Assembly (NCBI GenBank): GCA_003023165.1
Contig: PXSD01000162.1
Coordinates: 1 to 13,170 of the forward strand
Reading direction: 5' to 3'
Source: Halobacteriales archaeon QS_9_67_15
Lineage (GTDB): Archaea > Halobacteriota > Halobacteria > Halobacteriales > Haloarculaceae
Length of the DNA stretch: 13,170 nt
The first letter of the stretch is position 1, and each line of letters begins with the position of its first letter. Shown in pieces: positions 13,042 through 13,170 of the stretch. Made by a program: the position numbers and the translations under genes. Under the pieces are notes generated by a model, which searched no databases, was not told the DNA's origin, and saw nothing but the letters and a program-made list of their open reading frames with translations.

Positions 13042-13101
13042 AGCGACTCTCCCAGTCGCCGACAAAAACGGTTTGCGGCTTCCCGTCGGTCCGTCCGAGT
13101 C

Positions 13102-13170
13102 CTACACTTCGCTGCCGTCGAGGCGCTCGTGGCGCTGGTCGTCCATCTCGGCGAGGTGCTCGCTGATCAC
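13102..13170 (-). CDS. 3' end of an unrecognised gene (partial)
   Basis: The last 22 codons and a TAG stop of a minus-strand gene entering from the right edge. The visible end is acidic and helical (ISEHLAEMDDQRHERLDGSEV), typical of haloarchaeal coding sequence, and the frame has no stop to the window edge. It ends 60 bases upstream of the ATG at 13041. The family cannot be told from this fragment. Confidence 0.55.
   Translation of the reverse strand: MISEHLAEMDDQRHERLDGSEV

Overview
The window looks like chromosomal DNA of a halophilic archaeon (class Halobacteria). The evidence is high GC content, very acidic predicted proteins (Asp/Glu-rich tails and linkers), archaeal-only information-processing genes (RpoP, L37Ae, Pcc1, archaeal-type TruD, a stand-alone TRAM protein), a Tat-type lipoprotein signal, and promoter spacing that points to leaderless mRNAs. 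I see no rRNA, tRNA, CRISPR array, transposase or phage gene. The content is mostly core or conserved haloarchaeal genes, with two small non-coding elements of interest.

Layout. 1-280 is gene-free but holds two abutting long hairpins (28-91 and 91-171), a candidate structured RNA or repeat. 281-961 (minus strand) is a compact operon, rpl37ae-rpoP-pcc1 (ribosome, RNA polymerase, KEOPS tRNA modification), with a clear TATA box at 989-994. Next on the minus strand come a zinc-ribbon DUF2103 protein (1053-1778), a Tat lipoprotein of unknown function (1866-2894) and the tRNA pseudouridine-13 synthase TruD (2996-4507). Divergent from truD on the plus strand are a LACTB2-like metallo-beta-lactamase hydrolase (4625-5455), a YkgJ-type cysteine-cluster protein (5584-6315), a TRAM-domain protein (start best placed at the GTG at 6467) and a small DUF7123-like winged-helix protein (7076-7327). 

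From 7447 to the right end everything is on the minus strand: a double winged-helix regulator (7447-8049), an SPFH/stomatin-prohibitin protein (8161-9378), its usual partner NfeD (9685-10314), a small acidic protein with two membrane segments (10387-10806), a GT87-like polyprenol-dependent mannosyltransferase-type membrane enzyme (10876-12138), a conserved Cys/His-containing protein (12277-13041), and the last 22 codons of an unrecognised gene (13102-13170). 

How the parts relate. The left half is dominated by translation and RNA functions (L37Ae, Pcc1, TruD, TRAM, possibly the LACTB2-like hydrolase). The SPFH and NfeD proteins probably form a membrane microdomain or quality-control pair, but an 82-bp, exactly concentric palindromic element (9604-9685) lies between them and touches the nfeD stop codon. 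Nearly every gene has an A/T run centred 25-30 bases before its start codon, so most appear to be transcribed singly from leaderless or near-leaderless promoters. The TRAM gene is the exception, with a GGAGGT ribosome binding site.
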